From Xanthobacteraceae bacterium (GTDB lineage Bacteria; Pseudomonadota; Alphaproteobacteria; Rhizobiales; Xanthobacteraceae): a DNA stretch of 64,000 bases. A model generated the notes under the pieces. That model saw only the letters and a list, made by a program, of their open reading frames with translations. It was not told where the DNA came from and did not search any database. The position numbers and the translations under genes are program-made. Location: assembly GCA_029239875.1 (NCBI GenBank), contig JARBUD010000019.1:1-64000 (forward strand), in the 5' to 3' direction. Below, piece after piece: positions 50,018 to 59,086 of the stretch (the first letter of the stretch is position 1; each line of letters starts with the position of its first letter).

Positions 50018-51946
50018 TCACTGCGTGCCCCCGGTCTGCGCGGCCTTCTGGGCATCCCACCACCAGATGTCGGGGAAGCCGAAGGAATATTCCGGCAGCT
50101 TTTCCGGGCGGCCGAAGCGGTTCCAGCGCGCGGTGCGGGTGAAGCCGTAGTTCCAGGTCGGCACGACATAGTCGTGTGCCAGCAGCACGCGGTCGAGCGC
50201 GTGGGTGGCGGCGACCAGCTCGGGCCGGTCCTTGGCGTAGATCACCTTCTCGATCAGCGCGTCGATGCCCGGGTCCTTGATGCCGGCATAATTGCCCGAG
50301 CCCTCGCGGTCGGCGGCGGCCGAGCCCCAGAAGTCGCGCTGCTCGTTGCCCGGCGAGAGCGACTGGCCCCAGCCGGTGACGATCATGTCGAAGTCGCGGG
50401 CGCGGATGCGGTTGATGTATTGCGAGACGTCGACCTGCCGGATGTTCACGGTGATGCCGAGTCGCTCCAGTGTCGGCTTGTAGAACAGCGCGACGCGCTC
50501 GAAGGCCGGGCTCGCCAGCAGGATCTCGATGGTGAAGGGCTGGCCCTGCGGGTCCACCAGCTTGCCGCCCTTGATCTCGTAGCCGGCCTCGCGCAGCAGC
50601 TTGGCCGCCTCGCGCAGATTGGCGCGGCGCACGTCCTCGCCGCCTTCCGGCGGGTTGGCGTAGGGCGTGGTGAACACGCTCGCCGGCACCTTGTCCTTGA
50701 CGCTGTCGAGGATTTCCAACTCCAGCCCGGTCGGCAGGCCGGAGGAGGCGAGCTCGGTGTTCTGGAAATAGCTCGACGTGCGCTTGTACTGGCCGAAGAA
50801 CAGCGTGCGGTTCATGCCGTCGAAGTCGAGCGCGTAGTTCAGCGCCCGGCGCACCCGCTGGTCCTGGAACTTCGTGCGGCGCAGGTTCGGGATGAAGGCC
50901 TGCATGGAGCCGGAGGCGCGGTCGGGGAACTCCTCGAGGATCACCTTACCCTGCTTCACCGCCGGGAAGTCGTAGGCGGTGGCCCAGTCCTTGGCCGAGG
51001 TCTCGACGCGGAAATCGTACTGGTCGCCCTTGAAGGCCTCCAGCTCGACGACGTTGTCGCGGAAATATTCGTAGCGCTGCTCGGCGAAATTATTGGTGCC
51101 GATGTTCACCGGCAGGTCCTTGCCCCAATAGTCCGGCACGCGCTCGAACGAGATGGAGCGGCCGGGCGTGACCTGCTTGACCTTGTAGGGGCCGGAGCCG
51201 AGCGGCACTTCCAGCGTGCCCTGGCTGATGTCGCGCGGGCGGCCGGAGGCGTCCTTACCGGTCCACCAGTGCTTGGGCATGACGCGGATCTGGCCGACGA
51301 TCTGCGGCAGCTCGCGATTGCCCGCCTGGTCGAAGGTGAAGGTCACCTCGCGCTCGCCGGTCACCTCGGCCTTCTTCACATGGCTGTAGTAGTAGGCCTG
51401 GCGCGGATTGTTCTTGGTGAGCTGCTCGAAGGACCACACCACGTCCTCGGCCGTCACCGGCTGGCCGTCGTGCCACTTGGCCTCCGGGCGCAGACGATAG
51501 GTGACGGTGGAGAAATCAGCCGGGTAGCGCACCGCCTCGGCCAGCAGGCCGTACTCGGTCGCCACCTCGTCGGAGGCGGGGCTCATCAGCGTGTCGTAGA
51601 TCAGCTGCAGCCCGCCCGCCGGCGTGCCGCGCGCGATGATGTCGTTGAGCGAATCGAAGGTGCCGTCGACCGAGAGCCGCAGCAGGCCGGCCTTGGGCGC
51701 GTCCGGGTTCACATAGTCGAAATGCTTGAAGTCGGCCGGGTATTTCGGCTGGCCGAGCAGGGACAGGCCGTGCCGCCATTCGCCCGGCGCGCTCTGCGCT
51801 CCGGCGGGCGCCGGCTGCTGCGCCTGCTGGCCCGCCTCCTGCGCCATTGCCGGCCCGGCGAGCACGCCGAGGGCGATGAGCGCGGCGCCGAAGGCGCGAA
51901 AGCGGCCGCGGGCGGCAGGATCGGGGCGGCGAGGCGAGGTCTGCAT
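50018..51946 (-). CDS. yejA: Peptide ABC transporter substrate-binding protein (YejA-like), first copy, 642 aa
   Basis: The Sec signal peptide is MQTSPRRPDPAARGRFRAFG plus a hydrophobic part ending AMAQ. The start has AAGGGA nine bases upstream. The mature part matches YejA: HGLSLLGQPKYPADFKHFDYVNPDAPKAG, VTYRLRPEAKWHDGQPVTAEDVVWSFEQL and GTNNFAEQRYEYFRDNVVELEAFKGDQ. It is clearly homologous to the second YejA over most of its length, so the pair arose by tandem duplication or joint acquisition. It is the first gene of the yej operon. Confidence 0.92.
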   Translation of the reverse strand: MQTSPRRPDPAARGRFRAFGAALIALGVLAGPAMAQEAGQQAQQPAPAGAQSAPGEWRHGLSLLGQPKYPADFKHFDYVNPDAPKAGLLRLSVDGTFDSLNDIIARGTPAGGLQLIYDTLMSPASDEVATEYGLLAEAVRYPADFSTVTYRLRPEAKWHDGQPVTAEDVVWSFEQLTKNNPRQAYYYSHVKKAEVTGEREVTFTFDQAGNRELPQIVGQIRVMPKHWWTGKDASGRPRDISQGTLEVPLGSGPYKVKQVTPGRSISFERVPDYWGKDLPVNIGTNNFAEQRYEYFRDNVVELEAFKGDQYDFRVETSAKDWATAYDFPAVKQGKVILEEFPDRASGSMQAFIPNLRRTKFQDQRVRRALNYALDFDGMNRTLFFGQYKRTSSYFQNTELASSGLPTGLELEILDSVKDKVPASVFTTPYANPPEGGEDVRRANLREAAKLLREAGYEIKGGKLVDPQGQPFTIEILLASPAFERVALFYKPTLERLGITVNIRQVDVSQYINRIRARDFDMIVTGWGQSLSPGNEQRDFWGSAAADREGSGNYAGIKDPGIDALIEKVIYAKDRPELVAATHALDRVLLAHDYVVPTWNYGFTRTARWNRFGRPEKLPEYSFGFPDIWWWDAQKAAQTGGTQ

Positions 51947-52035
51947 GCGAATCCCTTTCACGCGTCGAGACGCCGCGTCCGTGCCAGATTACCGGACGCG
52001 CCGTCCTTCGCGGCGATTATGAACAGTTACGTTCC

Positions 52036-52073
52036 GAAAAGAATAAGGCCGGGGCGCGAAGCGCCACCGGCCT
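52036..52073 (-). terminator. Rho-independent terminator of the cytochrome c gene
   Basis: On the minus strand AGGCCGG-T-GGCGC, loop TTC, GCGCC-CCGGCCT forms a 12-bp stem with one bulge (52046-52073) followed by TTATTCTTTTC. Confidence 0.8.
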
Positions 52074-52088
52074 GACGGAAACGTGAAA

Positions 52089-52110
52089 GAAGCGCGCTTT
52101 CGCGCGCTTC
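52089..52110 (-). terminator. First hairpin after the cytochrome c gene
   Basis: GAAGCGCGC and GCGCGCTTC form a perfect 9-bp stem with a 4-base loop. On the minus strand it lies immediately past the stop codon and is followed by TTTC only, so it may pair with the stronger terminator downstream. Confidence 0.6.
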
Positions 52111-52113
52111 TCA

Positions 52114-52839
52114 TCAAGGATTGGCAGGAGCTGCGGGAGCCGGTGCCGCGGGGGCCGGCGCGGCCGGTTCGGCGGGCTTCTCCGGCGCGGCGGAACCGGC
52201 CGGCGGCGGCACGTTGCCGCCGGGCTCGCCGGAAGCCGGCGCCGGCTGGGCCGGGGCCTTCTCGCCCGCGGGGGCGGCGGCCGGAGCGGGCGCAGCCTCT
52301 TCGGGCTTGGGCAGCGGCAGCGGGTTGTGCGAGAGGCTGTTGAGGTAGACCAGCAGGTCGGCGCGATCGGTTTCCTTGGCGATGCCGGCGAAGCCCATGG
52401 CCGTGCCGGGGATATCGGCCTTCGGGTTCTTGATGAAGTCCGACAGGTTCTGGAAGGTCCACTCGCCGCCATGCGCCTTCATCGCAGCGGAATAGGCGAA
52501 GCCCGGGGCGCTGGCCACCGGACGGCCGACGACACCATAGAGGTCCGGGCCGACCTTGGCGCCGGCGCCCTCCTGGAAATTGTGGCAGGCGGCGCACTTC
52601 TTGGCCTGGGCGGCGCCCTTCTCGATGCTGGCGGCGGCGAGCAGCTGGGCGATCGGCACGTCGGCAGGAGCGGCGGCCTGGGCCTCGCCGGAGGACCCTT
52701 CCTGCACCGCGATCTCGAAGCCGGGCTTCTCCGGGGCATGGCGGGTGAACAGGATGTCGGAGAACACGTTCAGGCCGACCGTAAAGGTCAGCACGCCGAG
52801 CACCGCGCCGGCAATCTTGTTCAGCTCGAAGCCGTCCAT
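52114..52839 (-). CDS. cycM: Membrane-anchored cytochrome c (CycM-like), 241 aa
   Basis: The start MDGFELNKIAGAVLGVLTFTVGLNVFSDILF carries an uncleaved membrane anchor of about 20 residues. The heme site CAACH lies near residue 83 (KKCAACHNFQEG), with PDLYGVVGRPVASAPGFAYSAAM and the axial Met region GTAMGFAGI near residue 147. The last 60 residues are a Pro/Ala-rich tail. Such anchored c-type cytochromes carry electrons between the bc1 complex and oxidases. It is divergent from kdsB. Confidence 0.9.
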   Translation of the reverse strand: MDGFELNKIAGAVLGVLTFTVGLNVFSDILFTRHAPEKPGFEIAVQEGSSGEAQAAAPADVPIAQLLAAASIEKGAAQAKKCAACHNFQEGAGAKVGPDLYGVVGRPVASAPGFAYSAAMKAHGGEWTFQNLSDFIKNPKADIPGTAMGFAGIAKETDRADLLVYLNSLSHNPLPLPKPEEAAPAPAAAPAGEKAPAQPAPASGEPGGNVPPPAGSAAPEKPAEPAAPAPAAPAPAAPANP

Positions 52840-53056
52840 CGAAATATTCGCTCCCTCACCCGGCACGGCGGCCATCCGGCTGGCCCACCAACGCCCCGCG
52901 CGCAATGTATCAGCCGCCCATATGGGCCGCCAATGGCGGGCGGAACTAATCATTTTGACGGTTGGCGTGCAACCCGTATAAGCGCGCCGCGGTGCTACGT
53001 TTCGCCACTCTGCGGAGCCGTCTTCGAGCACCCGAGAGCATTGGTAAGGCCGGGAA

Positions 53057-53812
53057 ATGTCCTCCCAGGACACACTTATTCTTATTCCAGCCCGCATGGC
53101 TTCCACGCGGCTGCCGGGAAAGCCGCTCGCCGATCTCGGCGGCCGGCCGATGATCGTCGAGGTGGCGCGGCGTTCCGCCGCGGCCAACATAGGCCGCGTT
53201 GTCGTCGCCACCGACGATGAAGGCGTGCGCGAGGCGGTGGAAAACGCCGGATTCGCGGTGGTCATGACCCGCGCCGACCATACCACCGGCTCCGACCGAA
53301 TCTTCGAGGCGCTCGGCCATGTCGACCCGGACCGCCGGGCGACCCGCATCGTCAACGTGCAGGGCGACCTGCCGACCATCGACCCGGCGCTGATCCGCTC
53401 CGCCGTCGACCTGCTCGACGACGAGGCCGTCGACATCGGCACGCTGGCCGCCGAGATCGCGGTCGAGGCCGAGCGCACCAGCCCGAACGTGGTGAAGGCG
53501 GTCGGCAGCCCGCTCTCGCCCGCGCGCCTGCGCGCGCTCTATTTCACCCGCGCCACCGCGCCTTACGGCGAGGGCCCGCTGTTCCACCATATCGGCCTCT
53601 ACGCCTATCGCCGCGCCGCGCTGGAGCGCTTCGTCGCCCTGCCGCCCTCGCCGCTGGAGAGCCGCGAGAAGCTGGAGCAGCTGCGCGCGCTGGAAGCCGG
53701 TATGCGCATCGACGTCGCCATCGTCGACACCGTACCGCTCGGCGTCGACACGCCGGAAGACCTTGAACGCGCCCGCGAGCTGCTGGCGCGCGAAGCCGCG
53801 ACCGCCAAATGA
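53057..53812 (+). CDS. kdsB: 3-deoxy-manno-octulosonate cytidylyltransferase, 251 aa
   Basis: Motifs of KdsB are present: [27 protein letters not shown] (nucleotide-binding start), [14 protein letters not shown] near residue 75, [11 protein letters not shown] near residue 95, and the C-terminal [18 protein letters not shown]. It activates Kdo with CTP for lipid A-core assembly. The next gene, prephenate dehydratase, follows after 10 bases. Confidence 0.95.
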   Translation: MSSQDTLILIPARMASTRLPGKPLADLGGRPMIVEVARRSAAANIGRVVVATDDEGVREAVENAGFAVVMTRADHTTGSDRIFEALGHVDPDRRATRIVNVQGDLPTIDPALIRSAVDLLDDEAVDIGTLAAEIAVEAERTSPNVVKAVGSPLSPARLRALYFTRATAPYGEGPLFHHIGLYAYRRAALERFVALPPSPLESREKLEQLRALEAGMRIDVAIVDTVPLGVDTPEDLERARELLAREAATAK

Positions 53813-53822
53813 GGAAGCCGTC

Positions 53823-54671
53823 ATGACCACCCGCCGCATCGTTTTCCAGGGCGAGCCGGGGGCGAACTCGCACATCGCCTGCCGCGAGGTCTATCCCGAT
53901 CACGAGGCGGTGCCCTGCCCGACCTTCGAGGACGCCTTCGCGGCGCTGCAGAACGGCGAGGCCGATCTCGGCATGATCCCGATCGAGAACTCGGTCGCCG
54001 GTCGCGTGGCGGACATCCACCATCTGATGCCGACCTCCGGGCTCACCATCGTCGGCGAGTTCTTCCTGCCGCTGTCGCACCAGCTCATGGCGGTGAAGGG
54101 CGCGACGCTGGCCACGGTGAAGACGGTGGAAAGCCATGTGATGGCGCTCGGCCAGTGCCGCAACATCATCCGCAAGCTGGGCCTGAAGCCCATCGTCGAC
54201 GCCGACACCGCCGGCGCCGCCCGCCTCGTCGCCGAGGCCGGCGATCCGAGCCGCGCTGCGGTGGCCTCGCGCCTCGCGGCGGAGATCTACGGGCTCGACA
54301 TCATCGCCGAGAACATCGAGGACGAGGCGCACAACACCACCCGCTTCATCGTCCTGGCGAAGGAAGGCGAATGGGCGCCGGCCAACAATGGCCCGACCGT
54401 GACCACCTTCGTGTTCCGCGTGCGCAACGTGCCGGCGGCGCTCTACAAGGCGCTGGGCGGCTTCGCCACCAACGGCGTGAACATGACGAAGCTGGAATCC
54501 TACCAGCTCGACGGCGAGTTCTTCGCAACCCAGTTCTACGCCGATGTCGACGGCCACCCCGACGACCATGCGCTCAAGCTCGCTCTGGAAGAGCTGTCCT
54601 TCTTCTCCAAGGAAGTGCGCATCCTCGGCGTCTACCCGGCGCACCCGTATCGGATCGCCTTACGGGCGTGA
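53823..54671 (+). CDS. pheA: Prephenate dehydratase, 282 aa
   Basis: The prephenate dehydratase domain spans residues 1-180: FQGEPGANSHIACREVYP, CPTFEDAFAALQNGEADLGMIPIENSVAGRV and the catalytic NTTRFIVLAKEG. An ACT domain follows (TFVFRVRNVPAALYKALGGFATNGVNMTKLESYQL), where phenylalanine binds for feedback control. It makes phenylpyruvate in Phe biosynthesis. The kdsB-pheA arrangement is common in alphaproteobacteria. There is no chorismate mutase domain, so this is the monofunctional form. Confidence 0.95.
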   Translation: MTTRRIVFQGEPGANSHIACREVYPDHEAVPCPTFEDAFAALQNGEADLGMIPIENSVAGRVADIHHLMPTSGLTIVGEFFLPLSHQLMAVKGATLATVKTVESHVMALGQCRNIIRKLGLKPIVDADTAGAARLVAEAGDPSRAAVASRLAAEIYGLDIIAENIEDEAHNTTRFIVLAKEGEWAPANNGPTVTTFVFRVRNVPAALYKALGGFATNGVNMTKLESYQLDGEFFATQFYADVDGHPDDHALKLALEELSFFSKEVRILGVYPAHPYRIALRA

Positions 54672-54688
54672 GCGTCTGATGCTCCCGT

Positions 54689-54776
54689 CGTCATCCCGGC
54701 CGAGCGCAGCGAGAGCCGGGATCGCTCTCCAATCTGCACGCGATCCCGGATCGGCCTTTGGCCGTCCGGGATGACG
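54689..54776. repeat. REP-like palindrome, family B (copy 2)
   Basis: The element is nearly the same as that at 47867: CGTCATCCCGGCCGAGCGC, AGCCGGGATCGCTCTCC, CGATCCCGGATCGGCCT and GTCCGGGATGACG. It follows pheA and stands beside a family A element. Confidence 0.87.
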
Positions 54777-54791
54777 GAATAGGGGGAGCGC

Positions 54792-54875
54792 CGTCATGGC
54801 CGGGCTTGGCCCGGCCATCCACGACTTCCTCGGAGGCCAAAGACGTGAATGCCCGGCACGAGGCCGGGCATGACG
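54792..54875. repeat. REP-like palindrome, family A (copy 3)
   Basis: CGTCATGGCCGGGCTTGGCC, ATCCACGA, and the right block AATGCCCGGC...GCCGGGCATGACG. It follows the B element with 15 bases between, in the gap of convergent pheA and fabI, and may end transcription from both sides. Confidence 0.83.
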
Positions 54876-54912
54876 TTCATCCAAGGCTGAATGGTGCCGG
54901 GCCGTAGAGGTC

Positions 54913-55749
54913 CTACTCCGCCGCGACTTCGCCCGCGGCGCGCTCCTCGGCATCCTCGATCGTCTTCAGCGCGTCGGGATGCGGCATGGAGATGATGTTG
55001 TAGCCGGAATCGACGAAATGCACCTCGCCGGTCACGCCGGAGGAGAGGTCCGAGAGCAGGTACAGCGCCGAGCCGCCCACCTCGTCGATGGTCACGGTGC
55101 GGCGCAGCGGGGCGTTGCGCTTCTGGTAGTTGAACATCAGCCGCGCATCGGCGATGCCGGCGCCCGCCAGCGTGCGGATCGGGCCGGCGGAGATGGCGTT
55201 CACGCGGATGCCCTGCGGGCCGTAATCGGCGGCGAGGTAACGCACGCTCGCCTCCAGCGCCGCCTTGGCGACGCCCATCACGTTGTAGTTGGGCATCACG
55301 CGGGTCGAGCCGCCATAGGTCAGGGTGATGATCGAGCCGCCCTCGCTCATCAGCGGCGCCGCGCGCTTGGCGAGCTCGGTGAAGGAGAAGCAGGAGATCA
55401 CCATGGTGCGGGTGAAGTTCGCCCGCGTGGTGTCGGCGTAGCGGCCCTTCAATTCGTTCTTGTCGGAGAAGCCGATGGCGTGGACGAGGAAGTCGAGGCG
55501 GCCCCACTTCTCCTTCAGCGCCGCGAACACCGCGTCGACCGAATCGAGGTCCTCGACGTCGCAGGAGATCAGCGTGTCGCTGCCGAGGCTCTCCGCGAGC
55601 GGTCGCACGCGGCGCCCGAGCGCCTCGCCCTGATAGGTGAAGGCGAGTTCCGCGCCCTGCGCCGCCAGCGTCTTGGCGATGCCCCAGGCGATGGAGTGAT
55701 CGTTCGCGACCCCCATGATCAGGCCGCGCTTGCCCTGCATCAGGCTCAT
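54913..55749 (-). CDS. fabI: Enoyl-[ACP] reductase (NADH), second FabI copy, 278 aa
   Basis: The start MSLMQGKRGLIMGVANDHSIAWG lies at 55749 after GGAACAAT. The catalytic Tyr-x6-Lys is in YNVMGVAKAALEASVRYLAADYG near residue 155, SAGPIRTLAGAGIAD follows, and the end IEDAEERAAGEVAAE is a variable charged tail. It is the third gene of fabA-fabB-fabI (minus strand), where elongation and unsaturated fatty acid synthesis meet. The other FabI at 38194 stands alone. Confidence 0.93.
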   Translation of the reverse strand: MSLMQGKRGLIMGVANDHSIAWGIAKTLAAQGAELAFTYQGEALGRRVRPLAESLGSDTLISCDVEDLDSVDAVFAALKEKWGRLDFLVHAIGFSDKNELKGRYADTTRANFTRTMVISCFSFTELAKRAAPLMSEGGSIITLTYGGSTRVMPNYNVMGVAKAALEASVRYLAADYGPQGIRVNAISAGPIRTLAGAGIADARLMFNYQKRNAPLRRTVTIDEVGGSALYLLSDLSSGVTGEVHFVDSGYNIISMPHPDALKTIEDAEERAAGEVAAE

Positions 55750-55780
55750 GCCGATTGTTCCTTCCGCGCCGCCGCCCGGG

Positions 55781-57001
55781 TCATGCATCGGGATGCTGGA
55801 ACACCAGCACCGCATTGGCCCCGCCGAAGCCGAAGCCGTTGGAGAGCACGCGCTCGAGCCGGGCGTTGTCCACCCGCTCGCGCACGATCGGCATGTCGGC
55901 GAACGCCGGGTCGAGCTCGTCGATATGCGCGCTCGCGGCGATGAAGCCGTTCTGCATCATCAGGATCGAGTAGATCGCCTCGTGCACGCCGGTGGCGCCC
56001 TGCGAGTGGCCGGTCAGCGACTTGGTGGCCGAGATCGGCGGCGCCTTGTCGCCGAACACGGCGCGGATCGCCTCGATCTCCTTGAGGTCGCCGATCGGCG
56101 TCGAGGTGGCGTGCGGGTTGATGTAGTCGATGCCGCCCTTCACGTCCCTCATGGCGAGCTGCATGGCCCGCGCCGCGCCCTCGCCGGAGGGGGCGACCAT
56201 GTCGGCGCCGTCCGAGGTCGAGCCGTAGCCGACGATCTCGGCATAGATGCGGGCGCCGCGCGCCTTGGCGTGCTCCAGCTCTTCGAGGACCAGCACGCCG
56301 GCGCCGCCGGAGATGACGAAGCCGTCGCGGTTCTTGTCATAGGGCCGCGAGGCCACCGCCGGGGTGTCGTTATAGTCGGAGGACATCGCCCCCATGGCGT
56401 CGAACAGGCAGGAGAGCGTCCAGTCGAGATCCTCGCAGCCGCCGGCGAAGACGATGTCCTGCTTGCCCCACTGGATCTGCTCGGCGGCGCTGCCGATGCA
56501 GATGTTGGTGGTGGCGCAGGCGGCCGAGATCGAGTGGTTGATTCCCTTGATCTTGAACCAGGTCGACAGCGTCGCCGAGGCGGTCGAGCCCATCGCCTTC
56601 GGCACCGCGAAGGGGCCGACGCGCTTGGGGCTGTTGTTCTTGCGGGTGATGTCGGCGGCCTCGACGATGGTGCGGGTCGAGGTGCCGCCCGAGCCCATGA
56701 CGATGCCGGTGCGCTCGTTGGAGATCTCGTTCTCTTCCAGCCCGGCGTCGCGGATCGCCTGATCCATGGCGACATGGTTCCAGGCGGTGCCGCCGCCGTG
56801 GAAGCGCATGGCGCGGCGGTCGACGATGGCGCTGGCGTCGAGCTGCGGCGCGCCGTGCACCTGGCTGCGGAATCCGAGCTCGGCATAGCTGTCGGCGCGG
56901 ACGATCCCGCTCTTGCCCTCGCGCAGCGAGGCCAGGACTTCCTGGGTGGAATTGCCGATCGACGAGACGATGCCCATTCCGGTTACGACAACGCGGCGCA
57001 T
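55781..57001 (-). CDS. fabB: 3-oxoacyl-[ACP] synthase I, 406 aa
   Basis: The FabB/F fold has [16 protein letters not shown] at the N-terminus, the catalytic Cys in [24 protein letters not shown] near residue 163, His in [18 protein letters not shown] near residue 300 and His in [15 protein letters not shown] near residue 335. The order fabA-fabB supports FabB for unsaturated fatty acids. It lies 60 bases after fabA and 31 before fabI. Confidence 0.95.
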   Translation of the reverse strand: MRRVVVTGMGIVSSIGNSTQEVLASLREGKSGIVRADSYAELGFRSQVHGAPQLDASAIVDRRAMRFHGGGTAWNHVAMDQAIRDAGLEENEISNERTGIVMGSGGTSTRTIVEAADITRKNNSPKRVGPFAVPKAMGSTASATLSTWFKIKGINHSISAACATTNICIGSAAEQIQWGKQDIVFAGGCEDLDWTLSCLFDAMGAMSSDYNDTPAVASRPYDKNRDGFVISGGAGVLVLEELEHAKARGARIYAEIVGYGSTSDGADMVAPSGEGAARAMQLAMRDVKGGIDYINPHATSTPIGDLKEIEAIRAVFGDKAPPISATKSLTGHSQGATGVHEAIYSILMMQNGFIAASAHIDELDPAFADMPIVRERVDNARLERVLSNGFGFGGANAVLVFQHPDA

Positions 57002-57061
57002 AGGCTTCCTTTCCTTCTAAGCACGCGAGAGGGCGCCGTGGACGCCCCGCGGGAGCCGGCG

Positions 57062-57586
57062 TCAGGTCTGGAACAGACCGACCTTGAGGTCGCTCGCGCG
57101 GTAGATCACTTCGCCGTCGGCCTCCAGCCAGCCGTCGGCGATGCCGAGCACCAGCTTGGAACGCATCACACGCTTGAAGTCGATACCGTAGACCACCTTC
57201 CTGACGCTCGGCAGGACCTGGCCGGAGAACTTGATCTCGCCGGCGCCGAGCGCGCGGCCGCGGCCCGGCGCGCCGAGCCAGCCGAGATGGAAGCCCACCA
57301 GCTGCCACAGGGCGTCGAGGCCGAGGCAGCCCGGCATCACCGGGTCGCCGAGGAAGTGGCAGGCGAAGAACCAGAGGTCGGGCTTGACGTCGAGCTCGGC
57401 GCGCACATGGCCCTTGCCGTTCGGCCCGCCATCGTCCGAGATCTCGGTGATGCGGTCGAACATCAGCATCGGCGGCGCGGGAAGCTGCGCATTGCCCGGT
57501 CCGAAAAGCTCGCCGCGCCCGCAGGCGAGCAGTTCCTCGTAGTTGAAGCTCGTCTGGCGCTCGACCATCGTGCCGGTGTCACTCAC
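57062..57586 (-). CDS. fabA: 3-hydroxydecanoyl-[ACP] dehydratase/isomerase, 174 aa
   Basis: FabA motifs are clear: [19 protein letters not shown] near residue 38, the active-site segment [27 protein letters not shown] near residues 73-100 with His and Asp, and [26 protein letters not shown]. The enzyme makes the cis-3 double bond for unsaturated fatty acids. It is the first gene of the operon and divergent from irr; the 427-base space between holds the promoters. Confidence 0.95.
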   Translation of the reverse strand: MSDTGTMVERQTSFNYEELLACGRGELFGPGNAQLPAPPMLMFDRITEISDDGGPNGKGHVRAELDVKPDLWFFACHFLGDPVMPGCLGLDALWQLVGFHLGWLGAPGRGRALGAGEIKFSGQVLPSVRKVVYGIDFKRVMRSKLVLGIADGWLEADGEVIYRASDLKVGLFQT

Positions 57587-58013
57587 GCTCGTAACTTTCT
57601 TTCCTTTGAGCGGCCCCCGCCGCAGGATGCGCGACGCAAGTCGCCGGCCCGTTCCCCCGACGGGCCTCGATCGTAGGGCTTCCTATCACAGCGCCCTGCG
57701 CACTCAAAGCCACCGGCCATGCCCCTGCGACACTGCGGATGTCAACACCGTGACACCCGCCGCGCCGCTGCCGCCGCGGCCCCCTTTCGGCGCGGCGAAC
57801 CGTGCCCTACATTGGAACCGTTACGATTATCGGCGCCGATATTGCCCCGGCGTTCGGCGTGCAGATATAATGCCAGATGAAAAACGCAACGTCCGGAAGA
57901 TGCTTGGGGTGTGAAACCTCGGTGCCGGCACGGTGCACCACTTATTGCAGACCGGTTGCGCCGAAGCCGCAAGGCCCATGGTTTGGCCGGTCTACGATGG
58001 CCCGGAATACGAG
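57587..58013. other. Divergent promoter region of fabA and irr
   Basis: I see no gene in these 427 bases. AT-richer words stand out around 57820-57900 (CCGTTACGATTATCGG, GCAGATATAATGCCAG), the second containing TATAAT, which is a likely -10 on the plus strand for irr. No clear iron-control element of the usual Irr type could be assigned by eye. Confidence 0.5.
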
Positions 58014-58538
58014 ATGAACGAAGGCTTCCGCCCCCATAACGTCGCGATTTCCCGCGTGGTCGTCGAGGAGGAACCTGTGCTGCCGGTCGCCCGGCTGCGC
58101 GACAGTTCCGCCGCCCGTACCGGCTGCCCGTTCCACGACGTGCGGCACATGCTGCGCGACGTCGGCCTGCGCCCCACCCGCCAGCGCCTCGCGCTCGGCT
58201 GGCTGCTCTTCGCCAAGGGCGACCGTCACGTCTCGGCGGAAATCCTGCACGAGGAGGCGATCAAGGCGCGCTTCCCGGTCTCGCTCGCCACCGTCTACAA
58301 CACGCTGCACCAGTTCACCGAGGTGGGCCTGCTGCGCGAGCTCGCGGTGGACGGCTCGAAGACCTATTTCGACACCAACCCCTCGGACCACCACCACTTC
58401 TTCCTCGAGGGCGAGAACAACCTCGTGGACATCCCGAGCACGGCGGTCGAGGTCGAGCGCATTCCCGAGCCGCCGGAAGGCTTCGAGGTCGCCCGCATCG
58501 ACGTCGTGGTCCGCCTGCGCCCCAAGCGCCGCAGCTGA
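58014..58538 (+). CDS. irr: Iron response regulator Irr, Fur family, 174 aa
   Basis: The Fur-family fold has the winged helix RHMLRDVGLRPTRQRLALGWLLFAKGDRHVSAEILHEEA, VSLATVYNTLHQFTEVGLLREL, and the His-rich centre YFDTNPSDHHHFFLEGENN typical for Irr. A heme regulatory Cys-Pro motif occurs near residue 38 (TGCPFHD). Irr represses iron-using genes when heme is short and is degraded or inactivated on heme binding. I choose the Met at 58014; a longer N-terminus from 57933 is possible. Divergent location from fabA is common in Hyphomicrobiales. Confidence 0.93.
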   Translation: MNEGFRPHNVAISRVVVEEEPVLPVARLRDSSAARTGCPFHDVRHMLRDVGLRPTRQRLALGWLLFAKGDRHVSAEILHEEAIKARFPVSLATVYNTLHQFTEVGLLRELAVDGSKTYFDTNPSDHHHFFLEGENNLVDIPSTAVEVERIPEPPEGFEVARIDVVVRLRPKRRS

Positions 58539-58581
58539 GTCTTCGCCGCAGCTGAGCTTCGGCACATCACAGGAATTCGAA

Positions 58582-58608
58582 AGGCCGGTCCTGCGACCGG
58601 CCTTTTTC
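58582..58608 (+). terminator. Rho-independent terminator of irr
   Basis: AGGCCGGTC, loop CTGC and GACCGGCCT form a perfect 9-bp stem followed by TTTTTC. It lies 43 bases past the stop. Confidence 0.92.
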
Positions 58609-58668
58609 GTTTCCGCGTGCCGGACAGGATGGGGCACCTTGATCCTGACAACCTGCCCCAGAACACAC

Positions 58669-58774
58669 CGTCATCCTGAGGTGCGAGCGAAGCGAGCCTC
58701 GAAGGATGGTCGCTCAAGCGCACCCGGACGAGCATCCTTCGAGGCTGGCCTCTGGCCAGCACCTCAGGATGACG
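58669..58774. repeat. REP-like palindrome, family C (copy 2)
   Basis: CGTCATCCTGAGGTGC with CCTCGAAGGATGGTCG, the inverse CATCCTTCGAGG and the right end GCACCTCAGGATGACG. Flanking bases (CCGGACAGGATGGG before, CACTGTG after) recur with the copy at 58915, so a larger unit was duplicated. Confidence 0.88.
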
Positions 58775-58914
58775 GTGCACTGTGGAGTCAGGCGCCGGCA
58801 TCAGGCCGGGTGCCGCCTGCCATCCCGTCGTCCCGGACGGCCGCAAGGCCGATCCGGAATCGTGTGCCGGACAGGATGGGCACCCTCATTCTGAGAGCCT
58901 GCCCCACAACACAC

Positions 58915-59020
58915 CCTCATCCTGAGGTGCGAGCGGAGCGAGCCTCGAAGGATGGTCGCTCAAGCGCACCCGGACGGGCATCCTTCGAGGCTGGCCTTTG
59001 GCCAGCACCTCAGGATGACG
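58915..59020. repeat. REP-like palindrome, family C (copy 3)
   Basis: The same as the copy at 58669 with few changes. A family B half-copy (CCCGTCGTCCCGGACGGCC, CCGATCCGG) lies between them at 58825-58860. The gap 58539-59086 between irr and the SH3 gene thus holds terminator and repeats but no gene. Confidence 0.88.
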
Positions 59021-59086
59021 GCGCACTGTGCAGTCAGACGCCGTCATCCAGGCTGGACGCCGCCCGTCCCCCAGCGTGACGTCGCT

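Noticed and set aside
57933-58013. Longer N-terminus for Irr
   Set aside because: The extra 27 residues look unlike Irr starts; the Met at 58014 gives the usual length. It is not fully excluded.
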